From JACPSX01 sp035288405 [NCBI: bacterium] (GTDB lineage: Bacteria; JACPSX01): a DNA stretch of 6,227 bases. The stretch lies in NCBI GenBank assembly GCA_035288405.1, contig DATEAK010000170.1:1-6227 (forward strand). Reading direction: 5' to 3'. The position numbers and the translations under genes were made by a program. Positions within the stretch are counted from its first letter, which is position 1, and the number at the start of each line of letters is the position of its first letter. Shown here piece by piece: positions 4,748 through 6,227 of this stretch. The notes below the pieces were generated by a model. It was not told where the DNA came from. It saw only the letters and a program-made list of their open reading frames with translations, and did no database searches.

Positions 4748-6171
4748 TGGACCTTCAGGGAATCCGGCGCATTCACTTCATGGGGATATGCGGCACCGGC
4801 ATGGGCGCCATGGCCGGAATGTTCAAGTCTTTGGGGTACGAGGTCACCGGCTCCGATGATCACGTTTACCCCCCCATGAGCACGCAGCTCGAGTCCCTGG
4901 GGATCACACTCATGCAGGGGTACCGGGCTGAAAACCTCGCCAATTCTCCCGACCTCGTGGTGGTTGGAAACGTGATCACCCGCAAGAATCCGGAGGCTCA
5001 GGCTTTGCTCGGCAGCCGGCTTCCCTACCTCTCTTTTCCACAAGCCTTGTCCCAGTTTTTCTTGACGGGGAAGCACTCGGTCGTGGTGGCGGGGACCCAC
5101 GGCAAGACTACGATCTCCTCTCTCATCGCCTGGATCCTGGAACGCGCCGGCTTTCATCCCGGGTTCATGATCGGCGGAATTCCTCTGAACTTCGGTCGCA
5201 ACTATCAGCTCGGCAACGGACCGTTCTTCGTGGTGGAAGGGGACGAGTACGATACGGCGTTTTTTGACAAGGGACCCAAGTTTCTCCATTACCAACCCCG
5301 CACCGCAGTGCTCACAAGCATCGAGTTCGATCACGGCGATATTTACCGGGATCTGGAGCACGTTCGCCAGGCCTTCCGGAAGTTCGTGGAGATCATCCCC
5401 TCCGGGGGAACCCTTCTGGTAGGGGACTGCGTGGAGCGGCTCTCCGAGGCGGTGAATGGATGTCCGGGGCGCTGCGAAACCTACGGCTTCTCGCCCGAGT
5501 CCCACTGGCAATTACGGCGAACGATCTTCCACGACACGGACTGTGAGTTTGAACTTTACGAGCAGGGTATTCCACTGGGATCTTTCCGAACCCCCTTGCT
5601 GGGCCGGCACAATTTACAGAATACGGTGGGTGCTATTGCCGCCGTTCTCCATCTGGGCCTGTCCCTGAGACAGATCCGCCGAGGTCTCGCTTCCTTCCGC
5701 GGGGTGCGGCGCCGCCAGGAGATTCGAGGAATCGTGGACGGCGTCACGGTGATCGATGATTTCGCTCATCATCCGACGGCCGTGCGCGAGACCTTGAGCG
5801 CGATCCGAGAGGCCCATCCGAACCACAGACTGTGGGCCGTTTTCGAGCCGCGCACCGCCACCAGCCGGCGCAACGTGTTTCAGTCCCAGTATGCGGGAGC
5901 TTTCCAGGCGGCCGACGAAACGATCATTGCAGCGACATTTAATCCCGATCCCATCGAACCCGAACAGCGCTTCTCTCCTGAAAAGCTGGTTGAGGACCTC
6001 GTGCGCAAGGGCCAGAAAGCCCGCCACATCCCTGCCGTCGAAGAGATCGTCGCATCCCTGGCAGAGGAAGCCCGCAGAGAGGATCTCGTGGTCATCATGT
6101 CCAATGGCGGGTTCGGGGGAATTCATGACAAGCTCCTGGAAGCACTGCAAAACAAAGTATCCGGAAGATGA
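4744..6171 (+). CDS. mpl: UDP-N-acetylmuramate:L-alanyl-gamma-D-glutamyl-meso-diaminopimelate ligase (Mpl)
   Basis: A 475-residue Mur-ligase family enzyme, close to the E. coli Mpl length. It joins recovered tripeptide L-Ala-D-Glu-mDAP to UDP-MurNAc with ATP, bypassing MurC, MurD and MurE. The N-terminal domain opens with IHFMGICGTGMGAMAGM (10-26) and ends its first fold in VTGSD. The ATP P-loop is GTHGKTT (117-123). The central VEGDEYDTAFFD (164-175), LTSIEFDHGDIY (190-201), DDFAHHPTA (338-346) and C-terminal SNGGFGGIHDKLL distinguish Mpl from MurC, which has EADESD and DDYGHHP-type motifs. The first ATG overlaps the preceding stop codon (ATGA). GGGAG at 4735-4739 lies 4 bases from it and 7 from the second ATG at 4747, so initiation could be at either, a difference of one Met. 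All key motifs are present and the gene looks functional. Confidence 0.95.
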   Translation: MMDLQGIRRIHFMGICGTGMGAMAGMFKSLGYEVTGSDDHVYPPMSTQLESLGITLMQGYRAENLANSPDLVVVGNVITRKNPEAQALLGSRLPYLSFPQALSQFFLTGKHSVVVAGTHGKTTISSLIAWILERAGFHPGFMIGGIPLNFGRNYQLGNGPFFVVEGDEYDTAFFDKGPKFLHYQPRTAVLTSIEFDHGDIYRDLEHVRQAFRKFVEIIPSGGTLLVGDCVERLSEAVNGCPGRCETYGFSPESHWQLRRTIFHDTDCEFELYEQGIPLGSFRTPLLGRHNLQNTVGAIAAVLHLGLSLRQIRRGLASFRGVRRRQEIRGIVDGVTVIDDFAHHPTAVRETLSAIREAHPNHRLWAVFEPRTATSRRNVFQSQYAGAFQAADETIIAATFNPDPIEPEQRFSPEKLVEDLVRKGQKARHIPAVEEIVASLAEEARREDLVVIMSNGGFGGIHDKLLEALQNKVSGR

Positions 6172-6195
6172 GAACCTCGCCCCCCACCGACACAG

Positions 6196-6227
6196 ATGCC
6201 TGACGAACTCGCTGGACGACGGCTCTC
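6196..6227 (+). CDS. Possible start of the next operon gene, truncated by the window edge
   Basis: An ATG 24 bases after the mpl stop opens a frame (MPDELAGRRL...) that runs off the window. The short gap would fit a fourth operon gene. Only ten codons are visible, there is no clear ribosome binding site, and no product can be named. The alternative ATG at 6168, overlapping the mpl stop codon, ends after 11 codons. Confidence 0.25.
   Translation, partial: MPDELAGRRL

Noticed and set aside
4711-5511. A 266-codon open frame on the minus strand opposite mpl.
   Set aside because: It lies entirely opposite well-supported coding sequence, its translation has no recognisable domain, and long antisense frames are expected in GC-rich genes.
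4744-6171. MurC instead of Mpl.
   Set aside because: The EGDEYDTAFFD, DDFAHHPT and SNGGFGGIH motifs are of the Mpl type, and the LD-carboxypeptidase neighbour fits recycling rather than de novo synthesis.

Overview
The window is moderately GC-rich, densely coded DNA from what looks like a diderm (Gram-negative) bacterium. The case rests on an Mpl-type muropeptide ligase, which is known from Gram-negative cell-wall recycling, a lipoprotein with a clean lipobox, and Shine-Dalgarno-led genes with ATGA overlaps. I cannot name the genus. No tRNA, rRNA, CRISPR array, transposase or phage gene is visible.

Layout. (1) Positions 3-737, plus strand: the C-terminal part of a SAM-dependent O-methyltransferase whose start lies upstream of the window. 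(2) Positions 783-2464, minus strand: a two-gene unit, transcribed first through a TPR-like lipoprotein (GTG start at 2464) and then, 35 bases on, through an exported metallo-beta-lactamase-fold protein (TTG start at 1589). The second protein has lost several canonical metal ligands. It converges on the methyltransferase, with only 45 bases between the stop codons and no clear terminator. (3) Positions 2465-2711: a 247-base divergent control region with a possible promoter in each direction, a G-rich imperfect direct repeat, a 24-base near-perfect palindrome, and a 12-codon upstream reading frame on each side whose stop codon overlaps the downstream gene's start codon. (4) Positions 2712-6171, plus strand: three genes joined by 4-base ATGA overlaps, namely an LD-carboxypeptidase (ldcA-like), a cytosolic serine hydrolase of the beta-lactamase/PBP-like fold, and mpl. 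A further gene may begin at 6196.

How they work together. LD-carboxypeptidase trims the terminal D-Ala from recycled muropeptide tetrapeptides, and Mpl joins the resulting tripeptide back to UDP-MurNAc. The three overlapping genes therefore read as a murein-peptide recycling operon. The serine hydrolase between the two recognised enzymes has no signal peptide and no assigned reaction, and is the most promising unknown here. The divergent lipoprotein/MBL-like pair acts outside the cytoplasm. Whether it is connected to cell-wall recycling is open.
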